NCBI RefSeq assembly: GCF_023078475.1
Contig: NZ_CP095741.1
Span: forward strand, 2,976,001 to 3,040,000
Direction of reading: 5' to 3'
DNA from: Luteibacter aegosomaticola
GTDB taxonomy: Bacteria; Pseudomonadota; Gammaproteobacteria; Xanthomonadales; Rhodanobacteraceae
Length of the DNA: 64,000 nucleotides
The notes below the pieces were generated by a model, which did not search any database, was not told the origin of the DNA, and saw only the letters and a list, made by a program, of their open reading frames with translations. Both the position numbers and the translations under genes were made by a program. This document shows positions 25,592-39,263 of the stretch, piece after piece (position 1 is the first letter of the stretch; every line of letters starts with the position of its first letter).

Positions 25592-25615
25592 CGGTGTGAC
25601 CTGCTTTCGGGCATG

Positions 25616-25645
25616 AAAAAGCCGGCGCGGGGTGACCGCGCCGGC
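25616..25645 (-). terminator. Rho-independent terminator of glmM
   Basis: A GCCGGCGCGG stem with a 5-nt loop pairs perfectly over 10 bp (25621-25645); on the minus strand it is followed by TTTTT (complement of 25616-25620). Confidence 0.88.
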
Positions 25646-25663
25646 CGGAGGCGTGATTTGGGC

Positions 25664-27067
25664 TCAGGCGACTGCCTGGGCTGCTGATTTTACGGCGTCT
25701 GCCAGCTGTCCCGCCAGCCGTTCGACTTCGGCGGCGTCAGCGGCTTCGATCGTCACGCGAACCAGGGGTTCGGTGCCCGAAGCACGCAGGACCACGCGGC
25801 CCCTGCCCTCCAGCGCCGCTTCCACCTCGGCCAGGGCCTGCTTCACCGTGTCAGAACCCAGTGCAGCCTTGGCGCCTTCGACGCGGACGTTGACCATCGT
25901 CTGCGGCAATTTGACCAGCCCGGCGCGGGCCTCGGCGAAGGTTTCGCCCGTTTCGGTCAGCGCCTCGAGCAGGGCCAGCGCGGCGACAATGCCGTCGCCG
26001 GTGGTGAAACGGTCAAGGCACAGGACATGGCCTGAGGTCTCGCCGCCGAGCACGCCGCCATGCTCCTTCAATTGCTGCAGCACGTAGCGGTCGCCCACGT
26101 TGGCGCGGATGAACGGGATATCCATCTGCTTCAGGGCGCGCTGCAGGCCGTAGTTGCTCATGAGCGTACCGACCACCGGGCCCGGTAGCGCAGCCTTCCG
26201 CTTCCAGTGGCGGGCCATGACATAGAGCATGTCGTCGCCATCGGTGACGGTGCCGTCCTTATCGACGATGCGGACGCGGTCACCGTCGCCATCGAAGGCG
26301 ATGCCAAGATCGGCATGCTGTGCCACCACCGCCTCTGCCAGCTTCTCGGGCGAGGTCGAACCGACACCGCGGTTGATATTCAGGCCATCGGGCTCGGCGC
26401 CGATCGTCGTGACCTCCGCGCCGAGGTCGCTGAATACCTTCGGCGCGACCTGGTAGGTGGCGCCATTGGCGCAATCGAGCACGATGCGCATGCCGTTGAG
26501 CGAGAACTCGTCGGAAACCGTGGATTTGCAGAACTCGGCGTAGCGGGTCACCGCATCGTCGACGCGCTTGGCCTTGCCCAGCGACTCGGACGGCACGGTG
26601 GCGAAATCAGCGTCGAGTTCCGCCTCGATCTCGGCTTCCAGCTCGTCATCGAGCTTCTCGCCCTGGCCGGAGAAGAACTTGATGCCGTTGTCCTGGTGCG
26701 GGTTGTGCGAGGCGCTGATGACGATGCCGGCATCGGCGCGCAGGGAACGGGTAAGGTAGGCCACGCCCGGGGTAGGCATGGGACCCAGCATGCGCACGTC
26801 GGCGCCCGAGGCGACCAGGCCGGCTTCGAGGGCGGCTTCGAACATGTACCCGGAAACGCGGGTGTCCTTGCCGATAACGACTACGACCTTGCGCGAGTGG
26901 TCGCGGCGGTCGGGACCGGTGCCCGACGGGCGCTTGTCGGCGGCGCGGCGGCGCGCCAGCACGGCACCGGCGGCGCGGCCCAGGCGGAGGATGAAGTCGG
27001 CACTGATCGGGTAGGACCCAACCTGGCCGCGGATACCGTCGGTTCCGAAGTATTTACGTTCGCTCAT
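25664..27067 (-). CDS. glmM: Phosphoglucosamine mutase
   Basis: Converts glucosamine-6-P to glucosamine-1-P for UDP-GlcNAc (peptidoglycan and LPS). The N-terminus [14 protein letters not shown] is the family signature. The phosphoserine motif is ISASHNP with the active Ser at ~120; the Mg site is AFDGDGDR, the sugar loop GGETSGH, and the phosphate loop [11 protein letters not shown]. At 467 residues it is ~20 longer than E. coli GlmM; the extra residues are an Arg/Asp-rich insert at ~41-60 ([17 protein letters not shown]) before [19 protein letters not shown] precedes the ATG. The usual folP-glmM order is kept but a REP pair lies between. Confidence 0.97.
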   Translation of the reverse strand: MSERKYFGTDGIRGQVGSYPISADFILRLGRAAGAVLARRRAADKRPSGTGPDRRDHSRKVVVVIGKDTRVSGYMFEAALEAGLVASGADVRMLGPMPTPGVAYLTRSLRADAGIVISASHNPHQDNGIKFFSGQGEKLDDELEAEIEAELDADFATVPSESLGKAKRVDDAVTRYAEFCKSTVSDEFSLNGMRIVLDCANGATYQVAPKVFSDLGAEVTTIGAEPDGLNINRGVGSTSPEKLAEAVVAQHADLGIAFDGDGDRVRIVDKDGTVTDGDDMLYVMARHWKRKAALPGPVVGTLMSNYGLQRALKQMDIPFIRANVGDRYVLQQLKEHGGVLGGETSGHVLCLDRFTTGDGIVAALALLEALTETGETFAEARAGLVKLPQTMVNVRVEGAKAALGSDTVKQALAEVEAALEGRGRVVLRASGTEPLVRVTIEAADAAEVERLAGQLADAVKSAAQAVA

Positions 27068-27136
27068 GGGGCTAACTCCTTCCTGGGACGGGGATCATAC
27101 CCCCGCCGGGGCCCGCGGAAACCCTCGCCGAACGAT

Positions 27137-27231
27137 GTAGGAGCCCACCCTGTGGGCGACATCTTTCGCGGGACCGCCACAGGGCCTGTGGCCATGCGGC
27201 GAAAGGCGTCGCCCACAGGGTGGGCTCCTAC
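27137..27231. repeat. REP-family-1 pair, short form (copy 3)
   Basis: A 95-bp element; left arm 'ATC' subtype (GACATCTTTCGC), right arm 'GCC' subtype. The interior holds a GCCACAGGGCCTGTGGC hairpin. It sits in the 203-bp folP-glmM gap. Confidence 0.9.
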
Positions 27232-27240
27232 GGGCGTCAA

Positions 27241-27304
27241 TCGTCGCCGGGCCAGCGGGGCATGGCGGGTTTATTCGTCGTCGGGCCAGCGGGGCATGGC
27301 GGGC
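27241..27304. repeat. Two-copy 34-bp tandem duplication at the folP 3' end
   Basis: A 30-bp unit beginning TCGTCGCCGGGCCAGCGGGG (27241-27270) recurs at 27275-27304 with one mismatch, a period of 34 bp. The folP stop (27271-27273) falls between copies, so the outer copy is non-coding and out of frame. Confidence 0.85.
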
Positions 27305-28176
27305 TTGTCTACGCGGGGCGCGGTGTCGCCGGCCTTCACGGCGTCCCAGACCTTCAGCGCATCGACCGTGGGGGCGACGTCGTGGACACGGACGATGACC
27401 GCCCCGCGCTGGGCGGCGATCAGCGCCGCGGCGACGGAACCCGCCGCGCGGGCGGCCGGCTCGGCGTGGCCGGTGAGCTGGCCGATCATGCTCTTGCGCG
27501 AGAGCCCGATGAACACGCCCGCGCCCAGTTCGGCGAACCGCGCGGTGGCACGGAGCAGCGCCAGGTTGTGTTCCAGGTTCTTGCCGAAGCCGAAACCCGG
27601 GTCGACCAGGACGCGCTTGCGATCGATGCCAGCCAGCTCGCAGGCAAACAGGCGATCAGTGAGGAAGCGATGCACTTCGCCGACGACGTCGTCGTACTGC
27701 GGATCATCCTGCATGCCGCGCGGCTCGCCCTGCATATGCATGAGGCACACCGGCACGCGCAGGTCGGCCGCGGCATCGAGCGCGCCTTCACGGCGCAGCG
27801 CGAATACATCATTAATGAGACCCGCACCCGCGCCGACGGCGGCGCGCATCACCTCGGGCTTCGAGGTGTCGATGGAAATGGGTAGCGTGGTCGCCGCGGC
27901 GAGGCGCTCGATCAGCGGGACGACGCGGCGGATTTCTTCCTCGGCGGACACATCGTCGGCGCCAGGGCGCGTGGATTCACCGCCGATATCGAACAGGTCG
28001 GCACCCTCTTCCGCCAGGCGCATGGCGTGTGCGTAGGCCGCTTCCAGCGTGTCGTGCTTGCCGCCATCGGAGAAAGAATCCGGCGTGACATTGACGATGC
28101 CCGCGACGCGGGGGCGGTCGAGCACCAGCGCGCGGCCGTTGCAATCGAGCGAGGTGGCGAAGAGATTGGCGACCAT
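27271..28176 (-). CDS. folP: Dihydropteroate synthase
   Basis: Joins p-aminobenzoate to dihydropterin pyrophosphate in folate synthesis; the sulfonamide target. The 301 residues include the signature VAGIVNVTPDSFSDGG (~24-39), GADLFDIGGESTRPGA, PISIDTSKPEVMRAAVGAGA, LMHMQG, LVDPGFGFGKN, GLSRKSMIG, and the C-terminal VRVHDVAPTVDAL. All key loops are present. It starts 4 nt after the orn stop codon and so is co-transcribed with it; glmM follows after a REP pair. The C-terminal tail (KPAMPRWPDDE) lies in a tandem duplication. Confidence 0.97.
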   Translation of the reverse strand: MVANLFATSLDCNGRALVLDRPRVAGIVNVTPDSFSDGGKHDTLEAAYAHAMRLAEEGADLFDIGGESTRPGADDVSAEEEIRRVVPLIERLAAATTLPISIDTSKPEVMRAAVGAGAGLINDVFALRREGALDAAADLRVPVCLMHMQGEPRGMQDDPQYDDVVGEVHRFLTDRLFACELAGIDRKRVLVDPGFGFGKNLEHNLALLRATARFAELGAGVFIGLSRKSMIGQLTGHAEPAARAAGSVAAALIAAQRGAVIVRVHDVAPTVDALKVWDAVKAGDTAPRVDKPAMPRWPDDE

Positions 28177-28180
28177 GGCC

Positions 28181-28747
28181 TTAGCCCTGCGGCTTGCCGC
28201 CGATGGGGCCCATGAAGCCGCGGTAGTAACGCAGCTCCTCGATCGAATCGCGGATATCGGACAGCGCGGTGTGCGCGGAATCCTTCGAGAAACCCTTCGC
28301 GATTTCCGGGGACCAGCGGCGCGACAGCTCCTTCAAGGTGGAGACGTCGAGGTTGCGGTAATGGAAGAAGCGCTCGAGCTTCGGCATCTCGCGATGCAGG
28401 AAGCGGCGATCCTGGCAGATCGAGTTGCCACACATGGGCGACTTGCCGGCCGGCACCCAGCGCTGCAGGAAGGCGATGGTCGCCTCCTCCGCCTGTTCGG
28501 CGCTGACATCGGACTCGACGGCCCGGCCCCACAGGCCGGAGCGGCCATGCTGGTTGCGGTTCCACGCGTCCATCTGCTGGAGGCGGGCATCGGCGTGGCT
28601 GATCGCGAAGACCGGACCCTCGGCAAGCACGTTGAGATCCTTGTCCGTGACGACGGTGGCGATCTCCAGGATGGAGTCGTTGTCCGTGTCCAGCCCGGTC
28701 ATTTCCAGGTCGATCCAGATGAGGTTGTCTTCGTGCGCTGCCGTCAT
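28181..28747 (-). CDS. orn: Oligoribonuclease (DEDDh)
   Basis: A 3'-5' exonuclease that degrades very short RNAs, including pGpG from c-di-GMP turnover. The 188 residues match the family (~180-200). DEDDh residues are visible: D13/E15 in [23 protein letters not shown], and [18 protein letters not shown]. The start at 28747 (MTAAHEDN) was chosen because AAAGGAA lies just upstream, and the upstream 16-residue in-frame extension would overlap the divergent sbcB promoter region. The same window encodes a c-di-GMP effector (YajQ) and a diguanylate cyclase. Confidence 0.97.
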   Translation of the reverse strand: MTAAHEDNLIWIDLEMTGLDTDNDSILEIATVVTDKDLNVLAEGPVFAISHADARLQQMDAWNRNQHGRSGLWGRAVESDVSAEQAEEATIAFLQRWVPAGKSPMCGNSICQDRRFLHREMPKLERFFHYRNLDVSTLKELSRRWSPEIAKGFSKDSAHTALSDIRDSIEELRYYRGFMGPIGGKPQG

Positions 28748-28809
28748 GGGGGTTCCTTTGTGTATTGGCCAGTCTACCTCGCCCATCCCTCGCATGCGAT
28801 CATGGCCAG

Positions 28810-30234
28810 ATGGCCGAACCGACCTTCTTCTGGCACGACTACGAAACCTTCGGCGCCGACCCGCGGCGGGACCGCCCCAGCCAGTTCGCCGGCATCCGCA
28901 CCGACGCCAATCTCGAGATCGTCGGCGAGCCGGTCATGGTGTACTGCAAGCCGCCGCGGGATATGCCCCCGCAACCGGCCGCCTGCCTCATCACCGGTAT
29001 CGCGCCGCAGCTCACCGAGCGCGAGGGGCTGAGCGAAGCGGAGTTTGCCGCCGTCGTGCATGAGCAGCTGGCGATGCCGGGTACCTGTGGCGTGGGCTAC
29101 AACTCACTGCGCTTCGACGACGAGTTCACCCGGCACCTGCTGTATCGCAATTTCTACGAGCCCTATGGGCGCGAATACGAAAACGGTAATTCGCGCTGGG
29201 ACCTGATCGATCTGGTGCGCTTGTGCCAGGCGCTACGGCCCGAGGGCATCGAGTGGCCCTTGCGCGAGGACGGCACGCCCAGCTTCAAGCTGGAGCACCT
29301 GGCCACCGCCAACCACCTGAAGCAGGACCGCGCACACGACGCCCTCTCCGACGTGGAGGCGCTGATCGGGCTGGCCCGGCTGATCCGCACGCACCAGCCG
29401 AAGCTGTGGGACTGGTACTTCGGCCTGCGCCGCAAGCAACGCGTCTTCGAACTGCTCGACGTGGCGGCCATGACGCCGGTGGTGCATGTCTCGTCGCGCT
29501 ACCCGGCCAGCCGGCAGTGCCTGACCGTGGTCGTGCCGTTGGCCGCGCACCCGTCTCGCGCGGGCGAGGTCATCGTGTACGACCTCACGGTGGACCCCAC
29601 CGACCTGCTGAGCCTCGAAGCCGGCGACATCGCCGATCGCGTGTTCACCTCACGCGCCGACCTCCCGGAAGGCGTGGAGCGGATCGCGTTGCGCACCATC
29701 CGCGCGAACCACGCCCCGGCGCTGGCCCCGCTGTCCGTGCTGAAGGGCGTGGATCACGGACGGCTCGGGCTGGATATGGCCGTGGTCGAGGCGAACCTTC
29801 TGCGCCTGCGCGAAGCCCCCGGGCTCGCCGAGAAGCTGCGCCAGGTTTACGGCCAGGCCGCCGAGCTGCCGCCGGCCGGGGATCCCGAGCTTGCCTTGTA
29901 CGGCGGGTTCCTGCCGGATGCCGACCGCCGTTTGCTGGCCGAAGTGCGCGCCACCCCGCCGGAACAGCTGGGCAGCGGCCGATTCAACTTCCGCGATCCG
30001 CGCTACGCCGAGCTGTTGTTCCGCTACCGCGCGCGCAACTGGCCCGACTCCCTGACCATCGATGAACACGAGCGCTGGGAAGCGTTCCGCGTGGACCGCC
30101 TCACCCGCCAGGGCCCGCTCACCACGCTGACCCTCGCCGACTACACCACCGAACTCGCCACCCTGCGCCTGCTGCCCGGCGCGCCCCTGCCCCTGCTCGA
30201 TGAGCTGGAGGCATGGGGCGAAACCCTGCTCTGA
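28810..30234 (+). CDS. sbcB: Exodeoxyribonuclease I
   Basis: A 3'-5' single-strand DNA exonuclease used in recombination and mismatch repair. At 474 residues it equals E. coli ExoI in length. The N-terminal DEDDh nuclease begins [28 protein letters not shown]; further motifs are [21 protein letters not shown] and [18 protein letters not shown], then the SH3-like and C-terminal helical domains ([20 protein letters not shown]). ATG 28810 matches the family start; no strong ribosome-binding site is visible. It is divergent from orn with 62 bp between starts. Confidence 0.97.
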   Translation: MAEPTFFWHDYETFGADPRRDRPSQFAGIRTDANLEIVGEPVMVYCKPPRDMPPQPAACLITGIAPQLTEREGLSEAEFAAVVHEQLAMPGTCGVGYNSLRFDDEFTRHLLYRNFYEPYGREYENGNSRWDLIDLVRLCQALRPEGIEWPLREDGTPSFKLEHLATANHLKQDRAHDALSDVEALIGLARLIRTHQPKLWDWYFGLRRKQRVFELLDVAAMTPVVHVSSRYPASRQCLTVVVPLAAHPSRAGEVIVYDLTVDPTDLLSLEAGDIADRVFTSRADLPEGVERIALRTIRANHAPALAPLSVLKGVDHGRLGLDMAVVEANLLRLREAPGLAEKLRQVYGQAAELPPAGDPELALYGGFLPDADRRLLAEVRATPPEQLGSGRFNFRDPRYAELLFRYRARNWPDSLTIDEHERWEAFRVDRLTRQGPLTTLTLADYTTELATLRLLPGAPLPLLDELEAWGETLL

Positions 30235-30241
30235 GCCCCTT

Positions 30242-30931
30242 ATGCCGCATACCGCCTACTTCACCCCTGCCACGTTCAAGTTCTTCAAGGCGCTGGCCCG
30301 CAACAACAGCCGCGAATGGTTCCAGGCACACAAGGACGACTACGAGCGCCACGTGCGCGAGCCGTTCACTGCGCTGATTACCGATATCCAGGCACCGCTG
30401 GCAAAGATCAGCCCGCACTTCCGCGCCGATCCGCGCAAGGTCGGTGGCTCGCTGTACCGCATCCACCGCGATACGCGCTTCGCGAACGACAAGCAGCCGT
30501 ACAAGAACTGGCAGGGCTCGCGCTTCTTCCATGAGCGCCGGCATGAAATCCAGGCGCCGGGCTTCTACCTGCACATCCAGCCGGGCGAGTGTTTCGTCGG
30601 TGGTGGCATGTGGCATCCGGAGCCGCCGGTGTTGAAGAAGCTGCGCGAGTTCCTGGCGGATAACCCGGGTTCGTGGAAGAAGGCCACGCATACGAAGGCC
30701 TTTGAAGAGCGTTACTCATGGTGGGGCGAGAGCCTGACCCGCCCGCCGCGCGGTTTCGATCCGAACCATGAACTGATCGAGGATCTGAAACGGAAGAACT
30801 TCGCCGCGGGCCAGGATTTCGACGAAGCCATGGCATGCTCGACGGAACTGCTGCCGTTCGTCATCGATAACTTCAAGCGCCTGGCCCCGATGGTCGACTA
30901 CCTCTGCGCCGCCCAGGAACTAGAGTTCTAA
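30242..30931 (+). CDS. DUF2461 / TIGR02453 family protein
   Basis: A 229-residue cytosolic protein of unknown function. Family features: YFTPATFKFFKALARNNSREWFQAHKDDYE at the N-terminus (quoted parts span residues 5-34), GGSLYRIHRDTRFANDKQPY (~62-81), and AGFYLHIQPGECFVGGGMWH-like wording (~101-125). The start ATG lies 7 bp after the sbcB stop, so the two are probably co-transcribed. No enzymatic motif is recognised. Confidence 0.85.
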   Translation: MPHTAYFTPATFKFFKALARNNSREWFQAHKDDYERHVREPFTALITDIQAPLAKISPHFRADPRKVGGSLYRIHRDTRFANDKQPYKNWQGSRFFHERRHEIQAPGFYLHIQPGECFVGGGMWHPEPPVLKKLREFLADNPGSWKKATHTKAFEERYSWWGESLTRPPRGFDPNHELIEDLKRKNFAAGQDFDEAMACSTELLPFVIDNFKRLAPMVDYLCAAQELEF

Positions 30932-30939
30932 CACCCCCT

Positions 30940-31074
30940 GTAGGAGCCCACCCTGTGGGCGACGCCGTTCGCGCCACCCTACAGATCTTGCGGCGTCTCG
31001 CCTCGATCGGTCGTAATGCGAGCCAGGGCCTGGGCGTCGAGGCGAAAGATGTCGCCCACAGGGTGGGCTCCTAC
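30940..31074. repeat. REP-family-1 pair, long form (copy 4)
   Basis: A 135-bp element; left arm 'GCC' subtype, right arm 'ATC' subtype. Read on the minus strand its interior (CCTCGACGCCCAGGCCCTGG and on to GACGCCGCAAGATC) matches copies 6 and 7, so these three are one long subfamily. Confidence 0.9.
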
Positions 31075-31090
31075 AACGGCGTCGGGGCGG

Positions 31091-31200
31091 GGGACCTGTC
31101 TGGGCCGCGAGAGTGGGCCCCAAGGCCTCTTTCCGGAGGCGCCCGAGCGCGAGGCGGTGTAAGCCGCTGGTCACACGCATTCGCGACAGCGAATGAACCG
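31091..31200 (-). repeat. Third-family 110-bp 3'-end element (copy A)
   Basis: Shares ~85% identity by eye over exactly 110 bp with 62971-63080. It contains the core GTGGGCCCCAAGGCCTC and, at the gene-proximal end, a CATTCGC-(4 nt)-GCGAATG hairpin. It begins one base after the stop codon of the minus-strand VOC gene, as copy B does for the diguanylate cyclase. Confidence 0.85.
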
Positions 31201-31201
31201 G

Positions 31202-31585
31202 TTAGCTCTCGTAGAGCTCGATCGGCTGGTCGTCAGGGTCGGCGAAGAAGGTGAAGCGCTTGCCGGTGTATTCGTCTACGCGGATCGGCTCGCACGCGAC
31301 GCCGTGTGAGGTGATGCGCGTCACCGCTGCATCGATATCGTCGACAGCGAACGCGATGTGACGCAGACCCTGAGCCTCAGGGCGCGAAACGCGCGGCGGT
31401 GGCGACGGAAACGAAAACAGCTCGATCTGCACGCCTGGGCTCACCTCGAGATCGAGCTTCCACGAATCGCGCGCTTCACGATACGCCTCGTGGATGACCT
31501 TCAGCCCCAACACCTCGGTGTAAAACGCCTTCGACCGCGCGTAGTCCGAGCAGATGATCGCAACGTGGTGAATAGACTTCAGCAT
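31202..31585 (-). CDS. VOC (glyoxalase-fold) protein, YaeR-like
   Basis: A 127-residue single-domain vicinal-oxygen-chelate protein close in wording to E. coli YaeR: KSIHHVAIICSDYARSKAFY (3-22), EAYREARDSWKLDL, IELFSFPSPPPR, LRHIAFAVDDIDAA, KRFTFFADPDDQPIELYE. Metal-ligand positions H and E are kept. The function is unknown. ATG 31585 gives the YaeR-type N-terminus; a GTG four codons upstream overlaps the epmA stop (GTGA) and is an alternative. It is the last gene of a ligA-epmA-VOC run. Confidence 0.85.
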   Translation of the reverse strand: MLKSIHHVAIICSDYARSKAFYTEVLGLKVIHEAYREARDSWKLDLEVSPGVQIELFSFPSPPPRVSRPEAQGLRHIAFAVDDIDAAVTRITSHGVACEPIRVDEYTGKRFTFFADPDDQPIELYES

Positions 31586-31593
31586 GCCTTCGC

Positions 31594-36488
<4,895 letters not shown>

Positions 36489-36543
36489 CGGCTACGCTCG
36501 GGAGGCCGCGCTTACCGGCGGCGTTTGATCAAGGCCGATCTCC

Positions 36544-37722
36544 ATGCACGACTCCGCGGGCATCCTGCTCACCCTCTTCCTGATTTTCGTCGCCGCCCAG
36601 ATCGGTGGCGAGATCGCGCAACGCCTGAAATTACCGGCTGTCGTGGGCGAAATCGCCGCCGGCTGCGCGATCGGCCCGAGCGCCCTGGGCTGGGTCTCCC
36701 TACCCGATATCGCGACCGGGACACCCCTCGATGTGCTCGCCGAAATCGGCGTGATCTTGCTCCTTTTCTCAGTAGGCCTGGAAACGCGGCTCGACGATCT
36801 GAAGAAGGTCGGCGCCAGCGCGTTCCTGGTCGGCGTGTTGGGTGTCTTCATCCCGTTCGGGCTCGGTGCGCTGTGGGCGCATGGGTCGGGCTTCGACTGG
36901 ATCCGTTCGATGTTCGTGGCCGCGGCGTTCGTCGCGACCTCGGCGGGCATCACCGCGCGCGTGTTGCAGGAGCTGGGCGTGCTGCAGCGCCAGGAGGCTC
37001 GGATCATCCTGGGCGCCGCTGTGATCGACGACATTCTTGCCATGCTGCTGCTCGGCGTCGTCTCCTCGCTCCAGGGCGGTGGCAACGTCGACGTGGGCAG
37101 CCTGGTTGGCACCCTGCTCGGCGCCGTGGGCTTCGTGGCGGTCATCGGCTGGGGTGGCACGCGGGTCATGCGGCGTGGTTCGGGCTGGCTGGAAAAGCCC
37201 TCGAACCCCATGTCCGTACTGACCATCGTGCTCGCCCTGTGTCTGGGCCTGGCCTATCTCTCGATGCGCTTCCACCTGGCCGCGATCATCGGCGCGTTCC
37301 TCGCCGGCATGATCGCCTCGGAAACCCGCCAGCGGCATCAGCTGGAAGAACAGACCGCCCCGTTGCTGGCCTTCCTCACCCCATTCTTCTTCGTGGTGAC
37401 GGGTGCGAAGGTGAACCTCGGCGCGCTGGCCTCGGGCGATGCGCTGCTGGCCTTGCTGGTGGTCACCCTGATCGCCATCGTGTCGAAGCTGGCCGGCGGC
37501 TTCCTCGGCGCCCTGAAGCTCGGCAAGCGCGGCGCCACCATCGTGGGCTTCGGCATGGTCCCGCGCGGCGAAGTCGGCGTGGTCATCGCCAGCCTCGGCC
37601 TGGCCGCCGGGGTGTTCGATGAAACCATCTACGCTGTGATCGTGGCGATGTCGCTGCTGACCGCGATGGTCACGCCCCCGATCCTCGCACTGTTGCTGAA
37701 AGAAAAGCCGTCAGGCTTTTGA
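36544..37722 (+). CDS. CPA2-family cation:proton antiporter
   Basis: A 392-residue membrane protein with ~12 helices and a Na_H_Exchanger domain covering the whole length: LFLIFVAAQIGGEIAQRL, LKLPAVVGEIAAGCAIGPSA, LLLFSVGLETRLDDL, AAAFVATSAGITARVLQELG, GAAVIDDILAMLLL (the acidic DD ion-binding pair), and FGMVPRGEVGVVIASLGLA. It lacks the C-terminal TrkA-N domain of KefB/C. It probably exchanges K+ or Na+ for H+. It converges with the photolyase gene and overlaps its end by 12 bp. Confidence 0.92.
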   Translation: MHDSAGILLTLFLIFVAAQIGGEIAQRLKLPAVVGEIAAGCAIGPSALGWVSLPDIATGTPLDVLAEIGVILLLFSVGLETRLDDLKKVGASAFLVGVLGVFIPFGLGALWAHGSGFDWIRSMFVAAAFVATSAGITARVLQELGVLQRQEARIILGAAVIDDILAMLLLGVVSSLQGGGNVDVGSLVGTLLGAVGFVAVIGWGGTRVMRRGSGWLEKPSNPMSVLTIVLALCLGLAYLSMRFHLAAIIGAFLAGMIASETRQRHQLEEQTAPLLAFLTPFFFVVTGAKVNLGALASGDALLALLVVTLIAIVSKLAGGFLGALKLGKRGATIVGFGMVPRGEVGVVIASLGLAAGVFDETIYAVIVAMSLLTAMVTPPILALLLKEKPSGF

Positions 37723-39135
37723 TTTCTGATACGCCATCAGCGCATCTTCCCGGCTGGCTTTCAGGTCGACGATGGGCTTGGGATACCCGCTGCGCTTCAG
37801 GTACGCCGGATCCTCCCAAGGCGCGTGCACCAGCTTTCCGGGGGCGTCGCGCAGCTCGGGTACCCAGCGGCGGATGTACGCGCCATCGACGTCGAACTTC
37901 TCCGACTGGGTCACCGGGTTGAAGATGCGGAAATATGGCGCGGCGTCGGCGCCACTGCCCGCTACCCACTGCCAGCCCATGGCGTTGTTCGCCAGGTCGG
38001 CATCGACCAGGGTGTCCCAGAACCACTTTTCCCCCAGCAGCCAGTGCTGGCGGAGGTTCTTGGTGAGCAGGCTGGCGACCAGCATGCGCACGCGGTTGTG
38101 CATCCAGCCCGTGGCCCATAGTTCGCGCATGCCCGCGTCCACGATGGGGATGCCGGTCTTGCCCTGCTTCCAGCGGCGCAGGGCGTAGGCGTCCTTCTTC
38201 TCCCATTTGAAGGCGTCGAACTTCTTGTTGAAGTTCTTCTTCGGCGTATCCGGGAAATGCCAGAGCAAATGGTGGCCGAATTCGCGCCAACCGAGCTGGC
38301 GGAGGTACGGCTCGATATCGGGGGCGTTCTTCTTCCCGGCGAAATGGTCGCGGAGCTGCTGGGCCACCTGGCGTGGGGAAATCTCGCCAAAATGCAGGTG
38401 CGGCGAAAGCCGCGAGGTGCCATGCCGTGCCGGCAGGTCGCGGCCCTCGGTGTAATGGCCCACGGCGTCGTCGGCGAACAGGCTGAGCATCTCGAGCGCA
38501 CCGGCTTCGCCCGGGATCCATTCGTGGAACCCTTTAGCCCAGTCCAGCTCGGGCAGCAATTCCAGGTCAGCCAGGGAGGCTGATTGCTTGAGCTTGGCCA
38601 GGTGCAACGAAGGCTCGTCCAGCGGGCCATGCTCGTCGATCCGTGTGCGCAGGTTCCGCCAGAACGGGGTAAACACCCGGTACGGCTCGTCCTGCTGGGT
38701 GGCGATCTCCCAGGGGTCGCACCAGAGGTTGGCATTGAACGAGGCCACGTCCACGCCATCCGCCTCCAGCGCCTTGCGCAGCTTCGCGTCCCGCTTCCGG
38801 ATCAACGGGTCATAAAGCAGGTTGAAATAGACGGCACTCGCGCCCGTCTCGGCAATAACCTCGCGCAAGACATCCAACGACGCTCCCGTAGGAGCGCGCT
38901 TGCGCGCGACCGCCACCTGCAAGCCCCCCTTATGCCGCCCAAGCCCCCGATCCAACGCCTCCAGCGAATGATGCAACCACCACCGGCTGGCCGCCCCCGG
39001 CGCCCACTCCCCCTCCTCGTCCGGGGCATGGATATACAGGGGGATGACCTTGTCGTGCGCCTCGGCGGCCGCGACGAGGGCGGGATTATCTGCAAGACGA
39101 AGGTCGCGCCGGAACCAGACGATAGCGGTAGTCAT
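37711..39135 (-). CDS. phr: Deoxyribodipyrimidine photolyase
   Basis: A light-driven repair enzyme for cyclobutane pyrimidine dimers (FAD plus antenna). 474 residues; N-terminal antenna domain TTAIVWFRRDLRLADNPAL; FAD domain with GTSRLSPHLHFGEISPRQV, LGWREFGHHLLWHFP, DAGMRELWATGWMHNRVRM, and WVPELRDAPGKLVHAPW. ATG 39135 gives the normal start. Oddity: residues ~84-90 onward (VARKRAPTGAS) are encoded by an in-frame REP-family-2 half element at 38888-38910, lengthening the antenna-domain loop where relatives have a short RRGD-like turn. Confidence 0.96.
   Translation of the reverse strand: MTTAIVWFRRDLRLADNPALVAAAEAHDKVIPLYIHAPDEEGEWAPGAASRWWLHHSLEALDRGLGRHKGGLQVAVARKRAPTGASLDVLREVIAETGASAVYFNLLYDPLIRKRDAKLRKALEADGVDVASFNANLWCDPWEIATQQDEPYRVFTPFWRNLRTRIDEHGPLDEPSLHLAKLKQSASLADLELLPELDWAKGFHEWIPGEAGALEMLSLFADDAVGHYTEGRDLPARHGTSRLSPHLHFGEISPRQVAQQLRDHFAGKKNAPDIEPYLRQLGWREFGHHLLWHFPDTPKKNFNKKFDAFKWEKKDAYALRRWKQGKTGIPIVDAGMRELWATGWMHNRVRMLVASLLTKNLRQHWLLGEKWFWDTLVDADLANNAMGWQWVAGSGADAAPYFRIFNPVTQSEKFDVDGAYIRRWVPELRDAPGKLVHAPWEDPAYLKRSGYPKPIVDLKASREDALMAYQKSKA
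38888..38910. repeat. REP-family-2 arm inside the phr coding sequence
   Basis: GTAGGAGCGCGCTTGCGCGC plus GAC is an exact family-2 arm within the photolyase gene. Read on the minus strand it is in frame and gives VARKRAPT. Confidence 0.9.
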
Positions 39136-39184
39136 CGGCGTAGTATCCACGTTGTGTGGTGAAAAGCGGATGCCGATCTACATC

Positions 39185-39199
39185 CATTCAGACTGAATG
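39185..39199. promoter_or_regulatory. Possible operator: CATTCAGACTGAATG
   Basis: A perfect 15-bp palindrome with a single central base, between the divergent photolyase (start 39135) and glycine-zipper gene (start 39264). It is the right shape for a dimeric regulator; the regulator is not known. Confidence 0.45.
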
Positions 39200-39263
39200 T
39201 TTGAGACTGTGCGCACGCGCGGTCCTTATCCCTGCCCGACCTCGCGAACGAAAGGAGAGACCC

